Positions 37,583-48,740 of a DNA stretch of 64,000 bases are shown here, in pieces. The notes under the pieces were generated by a model, which had not been told where the DNA came from, made no database searches, and saw only the letters and a program-made list of their open reading frames with translations. The stretch covers positions 633,924 through 697,923 of the forward strand of contig MU270020.1 of the NCBI GenBank assembly GCA_021432635.1, given 5' to 3'. The translations under genes were made by a program, and so were the position numbers. The DNA comes from Thozetella sp. PMI_491 (Eukaryota; Ascomycota; Sordariomycetes; Chaetosphaeriales; Chaetosphaeriaceae). How positions within the stretch are numbered: position 1 is the stretch's first letter; every line of letters starts with the position of its first letter.

Positions 37583-39801
37583 CTATGGACCGGGAAGGGC
37601 GGCAGCTGTTGCTGGATGTGCTTGGGGGCCCTGCAGACGAAGTCTGAAGTCATTTGCCTGATCTAGCCAGCATCTCCAATTATATAGACCGGCTTGCTTC
37701 TGTGCCTGCACCACAAGATCGCTTTGGACCACGTCCCCGTTGCGGCCTTCAACGTCCTGCTCCACTGCTTTGATATACGCCATTAGCTCGCTATCCGGGT
37801 TGAGGTTATGCTGGAACAGTAGAGCAGGGCCGAAGAGCGAGTCGTGGGCTCTCACCAGCGCCTTCTGATGCACAAACACGTAGAGCCCCACCCAGAACGT
37901 CCCGACGACGCACACCGCCATGATGCCCACGACGCACATGGCCGGGATCTCTGTCACAAAGAGACGCTGATCAGGAGCAGTGACGATGGCATTGGCCTCC
38001 AGGACCGTGTCGCTTTTCGAATACGCGGCCGAGGTTGTAAAGACCCCGAACAGGGCATTGAAAACGGCAGGGATTGAGTCCGCCAGCACGTCGGTGGTGA
38101 AGAAGTCTTCATGGTTCCGGGAGCCTGCATATTTGTAGACGAGTCTAGAGAAGCTGTCAAGCTTTACCGTGGTATTGGGGTCTCCCACAGGTTCAGATAT
38201 TTGGTACTCCGGGAACGTCCGCAGGAGGGATGATATCTGCAGCGGCCTGATCTGCGCAGGTGATCCCACCATGGCGGACACCACTTGTCCAAAGTCATCC
38301 TCGTCGGCAAGAATAGTGACCTCCGCGCTGGCGTTCCAAACCGACGGAATGCACGAAATGATAGATAGATTGGCGAAGAAGATGTCCGAAGACTCGTCTA
38401 AATCACCGGCGATGATACCCAGTCGCCATGGGTCTCCATGTCCCGGGTGACCAGCGTAGCCGGGGCATCCAACGTTGGTCCAGGTCTGAACATATCTTCG
38501 CTGGTAGGATGTCAACGAAAGACGCCCGACAATGCCACAGTTCCGGTCATTGAATTCAAAGATGGTTTGGTTCACTCCTTCTGGAGTGCCAGAGTCCGTG
38601 ACAGAGATGCTCACGTTGTCTCTGGTAAACCTGACACAGTCGAGCGATGAATAATAAGCCAGGGTAGAAGCCGTGAGGTTTCCCCGAAGCGGTGGCCGTG
38701 GGGTCTTTGTCGAATTCTGCACGCTAAATGGTTGGAACGAGTGGGTTGGGGACGTCCAGGGAAAGGTCGTCAAGTTTGTGATTAGGGTTGTATCCACTAC
38801 GTCGAATGTTGACTGCATATCAGGTAGCGTTCCATAAGTCCAATCGTCAAAATACAGGTCGGAGACGACAGATGCTGTAGAATTAGACGACGCCGAACCA
38901 ATGGAGAAGATGGCGGCCGAGAAGCCGGTGGCGAGGAAGAGCAGTACTTTGATTAGCATGCAGGTGCCGATGACATAGTGCTGGTTCCGGTAAGCCATAA
39001 AGGCATCCTTTATCGGCCAGTATCGCTCATAATCTAGCAACATGGTTTTTTTGGCAGTCGATCCTGGGGTAAGGCTGGGCCCTGGCTGCCGGTGGCCGAA
39101 CCAGCTCGTGATGGTGTTCCATGCGCCTTTCGTCCTGGACCCTAGGCTAGTGCTTGGCACGTCTTCTCTCATGAGCTCGATTATTGGTAATGCCTTGTGC
39201 AACTCCTTCACCGTGGAGGACCAAGCCGCTGCATGAAGGGAGAGGATCCAGGTCGGAACAGTAGTCCACAGAAGCGAATACGTCCAGCGTGCGACCTCGG
39301 CCGTGCCTTGCTCAACGGCATCGTTGAACGAAGGGGGCGTGTCGTTCGGGACGCTGGCAATCCCATTGATCCTATTGGATATGTCCCGCAGCAGCAAGAT
39401 CATGAAAATGACAGTTGCTTGGGTCAGGAATTGTGACAAAAGTCCAATCAAGCTCAGTGGTCCGGCAACCTTCTTCCCTGGGATTCCCTTCTTGCGCACC
39501 AGGCGTGTATAGCGTATCAAAATCGTAGATTTCACGCTATGCGTGGCCCGGTAAATTCTGTCTTTGAGCCTCCTCCAGCTCCTCTGACGGAGCCTGGGCT
39601 GAATAGGTTGCGGTTGTGCAGGATCTAACAGCAACTTATCAGCGAGAGTTCCATCCTGGACAGACTAGGAGTCTCCTTACGACCATTTGCTACGGGATGA
39701 GTCGGGAGTGCCACTGAGGCTGGCATATTTGCAGGCGTTTGCGCTGCAGCGGGCACAGGGGGAGGAGCACGCTGCGGCGGCGGGACGGGATTTGAGTTCA
39801 T
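37583..39801 (-). CDS. polytopic membrane protein with large glycosylated ectodomain, unknown function
   Basis: A two-exon gene: 39801-39681 and 39624-37583, 720 aa. The 56-nt intron (GTAAGG...TTAG) joins NG-H-PAQPQP. Without it the frame would have to start at a non-ATG codon. Residues about 1-60 are Pro/Ala-rich and cytosolic-looking. Predicted helices lie at about 97-119, 155-175 and 258-283. A segment of about 340 aa with many N-x-S/T sequons follows (NST, NLT, NVS, NQT, NAS, NTT), then a last helix at about 622-648 (CVVGIMAVCVVGTFWVGLYVF) and a short tail. This topology resembles the large families of uncharacterised fungal plasma-membrane proteins; I cannot name it. It is divergent from the GPI-type protein at 40517. 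Confidence 0.8.
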
Positions 39802-40516
39802 GATGTGCAGTGCTTGTTTATCCAGAGGCTAATTTGAGGAGGGATTGTGTTTTCTTGGTGTGTAAGAATTGGCTGGGACAAGCAATAATGATTAAGGGGA
39901 TATTTACTCTCCTGGAGGGTTTGGTTTTTGCGCATACCGGCCCGGCCCTGTGTTATTCTGGAGGCAACCCATTGGAGCGAACAAGTGTGGTATTGACAAA
40001 GTAACGCAGCTGCATTGATGCTTGAATATTCTCCCATGTGCCCAATCTGTGGCGCTTGATGGCTTCGGGTCTGGATAGCCAACACGAGGTATTGTTTCCA
40101 TGACGGGTTTAGTTCAGACGGTCCTGGAGCTTAGAATCACGCTTCCTCTGAGGCTGAGGTATAAGGATGCCACACGACCAATCAGGAGAGAGCCAAGACT
40201 ATCCTGCCGTTGTCAGTGTTTGCCACTGTGGTGTACTGGCCAATGGCTAGCTACAAGGGTGCTAGGATATTCAGCGTGGCTCTTCAGGACGGCTCGGTGA
40301 GGGTGTGCTGCACCAGCCTCTGGGTTGTGTGCTGTAATACAGTACTGGAGAGAGGATTGCGACAAGCGGCAAACTGCTGGCGCCAAACAAATCTGATGAG
40401 TTGGTATTGCATTATATCAGCTCCTCCATGTGCGGATATAGTGGTCTCGCATTCACTTCGTCGCAGCATACCGTCGACTTCCCACAACCCTTTTAGCTTT
40501 ATAAATCACGTCCAAG
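39802..40516. promoter_or_regulatory. shared divergent promoter region
   Basis: About 715 bp separate the starts of the polytopic membrane protein (-) and the GPI-type protein (+). It is AT-richer than the coding DNA. A TTTATAAAT string (40498-40506) lies only about 11 bp before the plus-strand ATG, too close to act as a standard TATA box for that start. Shared control of the two surface-type genes is possible but only inferred. Confidence 0.35.
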
Positions 40517-41434
40517 ATGGCTTTAATAACAATATTTCGTTTGGTTCTCATTTTGCTGTTCGCCTCCAAGACGCGCGCGCAGAACCAGATACCGAGCTCT
40601 CTCACATGCTTACCGGGTAGTCCCGTCACAGAAGCGCCGAGTTGCAACTACTTCCTCAACGCGACGAATGAATGCGCCAGCCTGTCGGACAAGTTGAGCC
40701 AGCGGGCCTGCGTCTGCGTGCAGCCCGTCTTCAACGCCATCTTCGAGTAAGTAATCAGCACACATGAGGTGTGAATGCTCTCTGACCGTCCCCGTAGCTG
40801 TGAAAACCAGCTTCGCGCGTGCTTCGCGTCGGACGAGCTAGATAACGAGATGGAGGAAGCATCTTCCCTCTGGCTTAGCCTGTGCAAGACGTACATCACC
40901 TACACCCCGACTACACCCGTGCTCAGCGAGGTCACGTCGTCGTTTGACGATGCATTTTGCAACACCGTCGTGAAAAGCGCATGCGGGGCTGCCACGGTCG
41001 CACTGGATAAATGCGACACCATACTTGATGAGAGCTTGCTGAGCGAGTGCGTCTGCCAGCCGTCCATTCTGCGGTACGACTACACCTGCGAGTATATGGG
41101 CAACATCACCTGCTTCAGCACGGCCGCTGCGCTTTCCAACCTTTTTTTGTCCTCGGCCTGTGCGAACTTTGACAGCGTTATCGGGACCGGTCTGGTAGGT
41201 TCCATTCCCTCCGCCCCTTGTTACCCCTGCTAATCAGCGAAGTCGGGCCCAACGACGCGGACGATCTCGTACAACCCAACAACCACGCTGGCACCTGGGA
41301 GTACGACTGCAACAACCGTGCGGGCGACATCGACCCAATCTTCTGCTGGCGAACGTACAAACTACGTGTCTGTTTATGCGGCCTGGAGTTCTTTTTTATT
41401 ATCTTGTGGCTTTGTAATCCTCAGACTTGGGTAA
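40517..41434 (+). CDS. secreted Cys-rich, GPI-anchor-type surface protein
   Basis: A three-exon gene: 40517-40746, 40798-41194 and 41243-41434, 272 aa. Introns are 51 and 48 nt (GTAAGT...CTGAC...TAG; GTAGGT...CTAAT...AAG). A signal peptide (MALITIFRLVLILLFASKTRA) is followed by a region of about 185 aa with many cysteines in spaced pairs (ACVCVQ, SECVCQ). Next come a Ser/Thr-rich stalk and a hydrophobic C-terminal tail (WSSFLLSCGFVIL), as in GPI precursors. Without the second splice the frame ends at 41231 and loses the stalk and tail. An alternative acceptor 5 nt earlier gives an Arg-rich tail and is less likely. No named family is recognised. Function is probably at the cell wall or surface. 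Confidence 0.8.
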
Positions 41435-41483
41435 CTGTGTTCCATCTCCCTGGTTTGTCAAGAGAGACATATATCGTGTAGCA

Positions 41484-41489
41484 AATAAA
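41484..41489 (+). terminator. candidate poly(A) signal AATAAA
   Basis: An AATAAA hexamer lies 50 bases after the stop of the GPI-type gene. The convergent hydrolase ends at 41505, so the two 3' UTRs must overlap. Confidence 0.4.
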
Positions 41490-41504
41490 GAGATAATCAT
41501 AAGC

Positions 41505-42545
41505 TCAAATGTCGCCCTTGAGGAGCCAGGCCATGGCATTCATCGTGCTCTCTCCAATCAGTGGGTAAATATCGGATATCCATGGGAGTGCGGCCCACGC
41601 CGCATGGCCATCTCTTGGGATGATGTATAGGGCAGTCTTCGCCTTGCGCTGTTCTGCAAACTTCGCCAACACCACCCCATCGTCCCTTAACGGATCAAGA
41701 TCTCCTACTTGGACGTATATAGGAGGAAGCTGAGACCAGTCGGGCTCTTTACCCTTCCGGGACGTCGTCGCGTTGAAGGGAGAAAACCACGGCGAGAAGC
41801 GGTCGGGCTGCAGATTCTTGAGAATGTGCTCGACGTCCTTGGACCCCAGGTTGGGGGAGTCTTTGTTGTCCTCTCGGGATGTCCATGTCGGTTTATAGTC
41901 GGGAGGAACAATTTCCTCAGTGAGAAGCAGCGGGCAGTTGAGAAAGACACCCGTGATCTGCTTGGCCAAGCTGCCAGGCTCCAGCTCTGCGCCGTCGCCG
42001 AAAGCATCGATCCCGGCTAGAACTGCAGACAGTGACGCCCCGGCGCTGAGCCCGCCCACGATGAAGCCCCCTCCTGGGCCATCCAGTGAAGCTCCAAATT
42101 CTCGCTCCGCATGCTCGGCAAGGTAGGCCAGGATATCCCATCCGCTCTTCGTTGGGGCGGGAAACGCTACGCCGGGCTCGATGAGCTTGTAGGTGGGGCA
42201 GACGACGACGGCGCCGAACTCGTGGGCACACTCGCGGGCTGGCCGAGTGACCATGTTCGGAGTTCCCACGGCGAATCCGCCGCCATGGAAGAGGACGATG
42301 AGAGGATGCTTCTGCTCTGCACCAGCTGCAGACACGCTGGCGCCCTTTGGCCGCACGACTTTAGCTCGCGAATTCCAGCCACAAGGAAGCCTTAGCTCGG
42401 TCCAGAACTCCTCGATGCTGTCCGGCAGAGGTGGGAGCATGCTCATCCCTTGCCTCTCGAAATCCCTCATCCCCTTGCGCATCTCGTCGAGGTGGTCGAA
42501 CGAAAGGGGCGCGGCCGGGTCAGTGTCTTCCGCGCTGGTCGCCAT
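41505..42545 (-). CDS. alpha/beta hydrolase, HSL-like (GDXG) family
   Basis: A single-exon gene of 346 aa, a serine hydrolase of the hormone-sensitive-lipase-like family that would cleave carboxyl esters of unknown identity. Visible parts are the oxyanion motif HGGG (87-90), the nucleophile motif GLSAG (Ser167), DPLRDD (Asp284) and DGHAAW (His314), a full triad. The second residue of the nucleophile elbow is Leu rather than the more usual Asp. There is no signal peptide, so it is likely cytosolic. I start at ATG 42545 (AAAGATGG context). The frame stays open to ATG 42710, but those 55 codons have AT-rich third positions and no conservation I recognise. It ends 70 bp from the convergent GPI-type gene. 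Confidence 0.9.
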   Translation of the reverse strand: MATSAEDTDPAAPLSFDHLDEMRKGMRDFERQGMSMLPPLPDSIEEFWTELRLPCGWNSRAKVVRPKGASVSAAGAEQKHPLIVLFHGGGFAVGTPNMVTRPARECAHEFGAVVVCPTYKLIEPGVAFPAPTKSGWDILAYLAEHAEREFGASLDGPGGGFIVGGLSAGASLSAVLAGIDAFGDGAELEPGSLAKQITGVFLNCPLLLTEEIVPPDYKPTWTSREDNKDSPNLGSKDVEHILKNLQPDRFSPWFSPFNATTSRKGKEPDWSQLPPIYVQVGDLDPLRDDGVVLAKFAEQRKAKTALYIIPRDGHAAWAALPWISDIYPLIGESTMNAMAWLLKGDI

Positions 42546-44265
42546 CTTTAATTTCTCGGGAGCGAGACCTGTTCTGTAATCTACAGCGTCAAAAGTTGCT
42601 TGTGTGGTTTTCGTAGCCAGCTCAGGAAGGCGCCGTTGAAATAGACGGCATTGATGATGGGTTGTTGCAGGCAACAGCATTGGGGATCCAGCGACCGTCC
42701 CGTCCCTCATACTTCCCCTCGTCGCACGTTCGGCCAGGCCAATTGGTTTGAAGGGCGGCGGAAATTATCATGGCAGCCTTGGGGCCTCTAGGCAGCCTAA
42801 CGTCTTTAGCGAGGACGAGCCTTGAATCAAACGCAGTCCAAAGGTCAGAGAAATAGGGAGACGAGATCTGCTGGACCTTATCCGCCCATGAGCTATTCCC
42901 CTACTTCGAGCTATCGGCTCATTATACCCCATGCCAATTCGATGCCTAAGATCGCCTTTGCTCGTGTAACAGGCATGCATCTACGGATGGACAAAGGCGA
43001 ACGAGAGCCGTGAGTCGTTCACTATATGGAGTAATCGTAGGCGGACACATATTATGACGTCACCCGGCCCGTCCCCTGCGACTCCCCCCTTCGTCAAAAA
43101 GCCCGAGGGATCGGCAATGTGCTCTTGTCTTCATATAAGATGAACCGGATCCCAGCCTATAGCCTTCGGGGATGGCCAGAAATCTGGGATTGACGGACTC
43201 TTTGCAGCGCAAGAGGAATGTGGGTATGGTACCGCATGTGTCGCAGCTTCTGTCACGCTGTGTTCCTTTCACTGATTGCAAGCCTGTCGGCTCCCAGGAC
43301 GGGCTTATAGCTATTACCCACTCTCGCTGCTGGCCTATGGAGCGCATTGTTATGGGGTAATACCGCAATGCCAACCCCGCATTGAACCTGGTAGCGCGGG
43401 GCTAGGACCGGAAAGTCGCGGGGTTACAGGGGCATCTGACCTCTGAGGCGGCAAACCTCGGCCTAAGCAGCGGCGCGCCGGCGTGTTCCAGGGGGGCGGA
43501 CCGGCAAAGCGCCATGCCCTCACCGTGTCGCTGCAGCGGACGTGGTTGTTGGGCGACGCATGCCTCTGACGTAGACAGGGAATTGGTCCATAGAAGACGA
43601 AGTTCCATCCTTCCAAGAGAGACGATCGAACCGAGAACGCGATCGCGAACTATGAGAAAGGAGGCGCAACACTCCGATGGCGGGGGGGAGACAGAAAACC
43701 AGGGTCTAAGGGCTCGCCAGATCGGAGTAAACAGACGAGCGGTAGGTCACCCTCAAGCTTCGCCAACGCTCCGTGCGAGCAGCAGAAACAAGGCCGTTTC
43801 GTCCCTGCCTATGGTGGGTCTTGCTCGTGGTTTGATCTAAGGAGGGAGCACGCGGCTCTTCCCTGGTCCGCCATTTAGACCCTGAGGCCCCGTACATAAT
43901 GGGAAGGGGCACTCCTCCACCCCTTTTGTCCTCGTCCAACAAGGTTGACGAGCCAGACTTTCCTTTCCTTCTCGAGACATTCTTCCTCTCTTCTGTCTAG
44001 AACCCTGGCCATTCTAGAAGCGTATCCACTACTGAGGTACAATCGCAACCTATTTATCTACCATCACTTCGCCCGCGTAGGACGGGACGACCACGGCGCG
44101 AACCCCAGATAAGACTCTCCTACGAAGCCGGGGTTGGGCCCTCAACCAAGAGATCGACCGGGTTGACAGATTTCCCGGAGCGGCAATCTGCAGTGTTCGG
44201 AGTGTTCGGAGTTGTCCTCGCTAAACGCCTCTCGGCTAGCCCCCCTCCTCCTGCAGCCGTTTGCG
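42546..44265. other. divergent intergenic region, no gene seen
   Basis: This is the promoter space between the hydrolase (-) and the thiamine-diphosphate enzyme (+). Only short chance reading frames are present. No repeat or RNA gene is recognised. Confidence 0.5.
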
Positions 44266-46521
44266 ATGCGCCGATGGGCCAGCCTGCCGCGCCCGGCCTT
44301 GTCCGCTACCAAAAGGCGGCTACAATTTCATCGCCCCCAACTGCTCGTCGTTTCAGAGACCTCGGAGAGACGGGTAGCTGGCCGGCGACACCTCCGATTG
44401 CCGGTGCCGGTGCCGGTTGCCCAGGAAGCTAATCGCAGCGGGGTTGTCACCAACTCGCCCATAGTTGCGCCCGGCACTTCGTCCCCGCACTCTCCGAGGT
44501 CCTATGCCCGCAATGCGAGTCGTGCGGGGATCACTTATAAGTCCGGCCTAAGCCCACTCGCGTCTCTTGGCTCAAGGACCAGCGACTCGAACCACAGGAG
44601 ATTTGCTACCGCTGCCACGCCGCCCGACATGTACACGACGTCCGACGCCTTCTTTGAGGCCCTGTGGGAGGCCGGGGTCACGCATTGCTTCGTGAACCTC
44701 GGCTCCGACCACCCGAGCATCATCGAGGCCATGGTCAAGGGCACACGGGACAAAAAGGACCAGTTCCCGCGAATCATCACCTGTCCAAATGAGGTATGTC
44801 GGCCTCTCCCCCGCGCCGGGTTACAATTACGAACCGAAAGCTAATTCAATTGCACCGCAGATGGTGGCATTGTCCATGGCCGACGGCTACGCCCGCCTCA
44901 CTGGCAAGCCGCAGTGCGTCATCGTTCACGTCGATGTAGGCACCCAGGGATTCGGTGCTGCGATCCACAACGCCAGCACGGGCCGGGCCCCTGTCCTGCT
45001 CTTCGCCGGTCTCAGCCCCTTCACGCTCGAGGGCGAGATGCGCGGCTCCCGCACCGAGTTCATCCACTGGATCCAGGATGTGCCCGACCAGAAGCAGATC
45101 GTTGCGCAGTACTGTCGCTATACCGCCGAGCTCAAGACGGGAGTCAATGTCAAGCAGATGGTCAACCGTGCACTCCAGTTTGCCCAGTCCGCACCCGCCG
45201 GTCCCGTATATCTCTGCGGCGCCCGCGAAGTCATGGAGATGGACATCAAGCCCTACAGCCTGCGCCAGGACCAATGGGAGCCTGTCCAGCTCGGAGGGCT
45301 TCCTAAGGCGGCCGTCGGCAAGATCGCCGCGACATTAGCAGAGGCGAAGGCACCGCTTGTGATCACCGGATACGCCGGGCGGAACCACGAGTTTCCGGGG
45401 GCCGTAGTTGAGCTGGCGAACCTGGTGCCGGGACTGCGGGTGCTGGACACCGGAGGTAGTGACATGTGCTTCCCGGCCAATCACCCGGGCTGGCTTGGCG
45501 TGCGCTACGGCAACGAGGATGCCATCCGGACGGCGGACGCCATTCTCGTGCTCGACTGTGACGTTCCGTGGATCCCCACGCAATGCAAGCCGAAGGAGGA
45601 TGTCAAGGTCTTCCACGTCGACGGAGATCCGCTCAAGCAGATGATGCCTCTCTTCTACTTTGACGCGATCGGCAGGTACCGCGCCGACAGCTTAGCCGCG
45701 GTGGAGCAAGTCACGGCGCATCTGCGAGAGGACAAAGACCTCCAAGCGAAGCTTGCTTCGGAGGGTGCAAGCCGGAAAGAGGCGCTGGAGGCGTCTTACA
45801 AGGAACGGGTACAGAACATCGCGGCCAAGTCGCTGCCCTCGGAGGACGGCAGCTTTGGCACGGGACATCTATGCGCTAAACTTAGGGAATTGTGCCCTGA
45901 AGACACTATCTGGTCGGTCGAGGCGGTCACCAACACCCTGCTCGTCCACGATAACATCCAGCCGACGACTCCGGGATCCTGGATCAACTGCGGTGGCGGC
46001 GGTCTCGGATGGTCCGGCGGCGGCACCCTGGGCATCAAGCTGGCGACCGACTACGAGGCAAAGCTGAAGGGTGGAAAGGGCAAGTTCGTAGTGCAGATCG
46101 TCGGCGACGGGACGTACCTCTTTTCCATTCCAGGAAGCGTTTACTGGATTGCGAGGCGGTACAATATTCCCGTCTTGACGATCGTGCTCAACAACAAAGG
46201 TGAATTCCAAGCAACCCTTCCCTCTAGACAGGTTTATCCACTTGCTAACACGGAGTCCTAGGCTGGAACGCGCCGAGACGGTCGCTGCTGCTTGTGCATC
46301 CCGAGGGCGAAGGCTCCAAGGCCTCGAACGAAGAGATCAATATCTCGTTCGAGCCCTCTCCAGACTATGGCGGCATCGCCAAGGCTGCTGCCGACGGCCA
46401 CATCCACACCGCGAAGGTGGATCAGGCAGGCGAGCTGGAGGCCCAGTTGAAGAAGGCGATCGAGATCGTGCAAGGGGGCCAGACTGCAGTTCTGGACTGC
46501 AAGGTGGCGGAGGGCCGATAA
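44266..46521 (+). CDS. thiamine-diphosphate-dependent enzyme (acetolactate synthase/benzoylformate decarboxylase fold)
   Basis: Exons are 44266-44793, 44861-46199 and 46262-46521, encoding 708 aa. The introns (67 and 62 nt) have GTATGT...CTAAT...CAG and GTGAAT...CTAAC...TAG signals. The N-terminal ThDP-binding domain begins near MYTTSDAFFEALWEAGV (about residue 122) and includes the conserved Glu176 of CPNEMVALSMADGYAR. The central domain is standard. The C-terminal domain carries the ThDP/Mg motif GDGTYLF (591-597) to LNNKGWN, completed by the second splice. The frame is open from a TTG at 44212; the first ATG is 44266. The extra N-terminus of about 120 aa is Arg/Ser-rich, nearly acid-free and ends RRFATAA, suggesting a mitochondrial presequence. 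An internal start at 44629 would give 587 aa. The reaction is not determined. Confidence 0.9.
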
Positions 46522-47579
46522 GGCGATGGGCTGGCTGACCAAAAGAGGGGAAGCCAGCACGGCATACGTCCATATAGGCACTCGTATATATATATATCGC
46601 TGACCGCCTGACCACAAGGGCCCTTGTGTGGAGCGGCGGTTAGCACATCAGCTATGTAAAAGCATCGTAATACGATCCCGTATGTCCATACACAGACGAG
46701 CACTGTTCGCGGCACCCGCACTCCCCGTGCCCCCCTTCTTGGAGACAAGGCGTGGGGGCCTGCATCGGTTTGCCTGCAGGAAAGAGGCCTCACCGCCAGA
46801 AAAGGGGTATCGGAGACATCACAGGTTGCAACCCTTCGCCGCCGTTGGCGTCCTAGAGCGGCACTTGGCGCTCGAGAAACGACTGGCGGCACCGCTGGGC
46901 CGTCTCCCTCCGGCGCGCAACCGGCCTCCCGGTGGGGCTCTCTTTGTCTGGCTCGCTCAGGAGGGAAATCCGGAATGCAACTAGGCTCTTCTAGCTCGGC
47001 GGCCTAAGAAAGAGGCCGTCTGATCACCGTGTACGCATTGCCGCCTGGGCCGACGACGAATCGACAGTTGGAGTGAAGCGCCCCGCATCCGATATAGCAG
47101 GGGTGGTTTGCTCTGTTGGGCGGTAGTGTGGGCAAAGAAACCCTGCATGGATCTCGCCCAATGCGGCTGCCCGCCCCCCCCCAGAAACCATCTGCATAAC
47201 AGGCTACTCCACGGGGATCAATATCGAGGGGGCCAAAGGGAAAGGTGGAGGGGGTTTGGGCGGGTTCTGGACGTTTGGAATGTGGGCCAGGGGGGGCTAT
47301 AAGAGACCCCTATGGACCCTGAATTTTGTCGAACAAGGGTCCTCGCAAGCCATCGCTGCCGACGGACACGTGAGGCGTCGCCGCCGCACCCGCCTTGCCC
47401 GCCTCGTCGTTAGTTGTCGCGCGATCGTCTGTCGACGCGATAGATCGGCTCTGCGATCTGGTGCCTTTCGTTCGCTGGTGGTGTTGACTCGAGCGCATAT
47501 TGCCCCTATCTGTGCAACCCCGCAAGCACGTAAGAGGGGCGTCGCGCGGGGGGGGGGGGGGGGGGGGGCCACCGCGCCC

Positions 47580-47665
<86 letters not shown>

Positions 47666-48740
47666 TCAAATTTGCTCCCATTTCGCCACATCCGGGACCA
47701 TCAGCTCGCCTTTGGAGTTCGAATACGGCAGCTCACCAGGCCATCCGCAGCTGCCGTGCGACACGAGCGGGCAGATAGCACGAATCGGAGACGACGAGCC
47801 GCTCTGCCGCGCTCTTGCCCGGGCCAAGTTTTGTGGTCTTGACGAGACGCAGGTCGAGAGGTCGAGTGATCATCCGGAATTTGGGGGGGACGGGGAGAAG
47901 CCCCTTGGCTTGGAGACCGTCGATCGCGGTCCAGCTCGCGACCGCGACCAAAAAGGCAGCAGGTTGCGGGGCCTAGGCCAAGGTCCACCGGGCGCCAGCA
48001 GCTTTTTAAAAGCGGCCCCTCGAGCCCCGCATTACACGAGGCGCGCCTGCCCTCTTGTCGGGCAGAGGGGAGGACGGTCCGGTGTCTCTCTCGTCGTACT
48101 GGCTGCCCCGATCTGTTACTTTCCCCCATTCCTCCCACCGCCTACGCACACCGTAGTGCGCGTGCACACACACATACACACACCTGTGCCCTTTGGTACG
48201 GCATCGTCACCCTCCCTTCGACCGCGCTCACCGTGCCCGACTGCGCTGGTAGTGATCTCTCGACCCCGCCCCGGTCGCCCAGCCGCAGTAGATCGCAGAT
48301 GCCGACACCACCGCGCAGCGCCCTCCCCAGTTCGCCCCACCGCCTCGGGTTCTCTCGGCCTCTCTAAGCAGGGCCATTTTTTCATTTCGCGGTCACCCCC
48401 CCTTGCCCCTCCCTAGACTCGTAAGATACGAGCAAACGAGAGAGGGCACGAGATCATGCGACAGTCGCCAGCGACCAAGAGAACACCGATCATACAGGAA
48501 CCGCCTTGGCCGTCCTGACTAGAGAGCCGCGGTCCCTTTCCCTCCCGCCGTGCGTGCACCACCCCGCGACGCCGACGACGATAGCGACGCCACAGAGCCG
48601 AGGCTACTACCCTCGCAAACCCCTCCTTTAATTCTCACCCGGGGCGCACAACTGCGCTTCCGGCTTATCTCACGCGCCTGCCCTGGTGTTCCGTTAGGGT
48701 CTCTTTCCTCGACGGACATTGCATTTTGCAGAAAGGCGGC
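46522..48740. other. intergenic region with homopolymer block
   Basis: This region contains the 3' flank of the ThDP enzyme, the G21/A82 block at 47548-47662 and the promoter/leader of the cyclin gene, including a CA repeat near 48166-48182. A frame open over 47256-48416 exists only because the homopolymers read as Gly and Lys runs. I call no gene. Confidence 0.55.
47548..47662 (+). repeat. G21 then A82 homopolymer block
   Basis: Twenty-one G (47548-47568) are followed by twelve bases (CCACCGCGCCCC) and eighty-two uninterrupted A (47581-47662). Nothing else in the window approaches this length. No flanking direct repeat is obvious by eye. It could be a retroposed poly(A) tail, an expanded microsatellite, or an assembly/cloning artefact. 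Confidence 0.9.

Noticed and set aside
42546-42710. Upstream 55-codon extension of the alpha/beta hydrolase
   Set aside because: Third positions are AT-rich unlike the body of the gene, and the internal ATG at 42545 has a good context and gives the usual family length.
47256-48416. 386-codon plus-strand open frame
   Set aside because: It is open mainly because the G21 and A82 runs read as Gly and Lys. Flanking translation has no domain.
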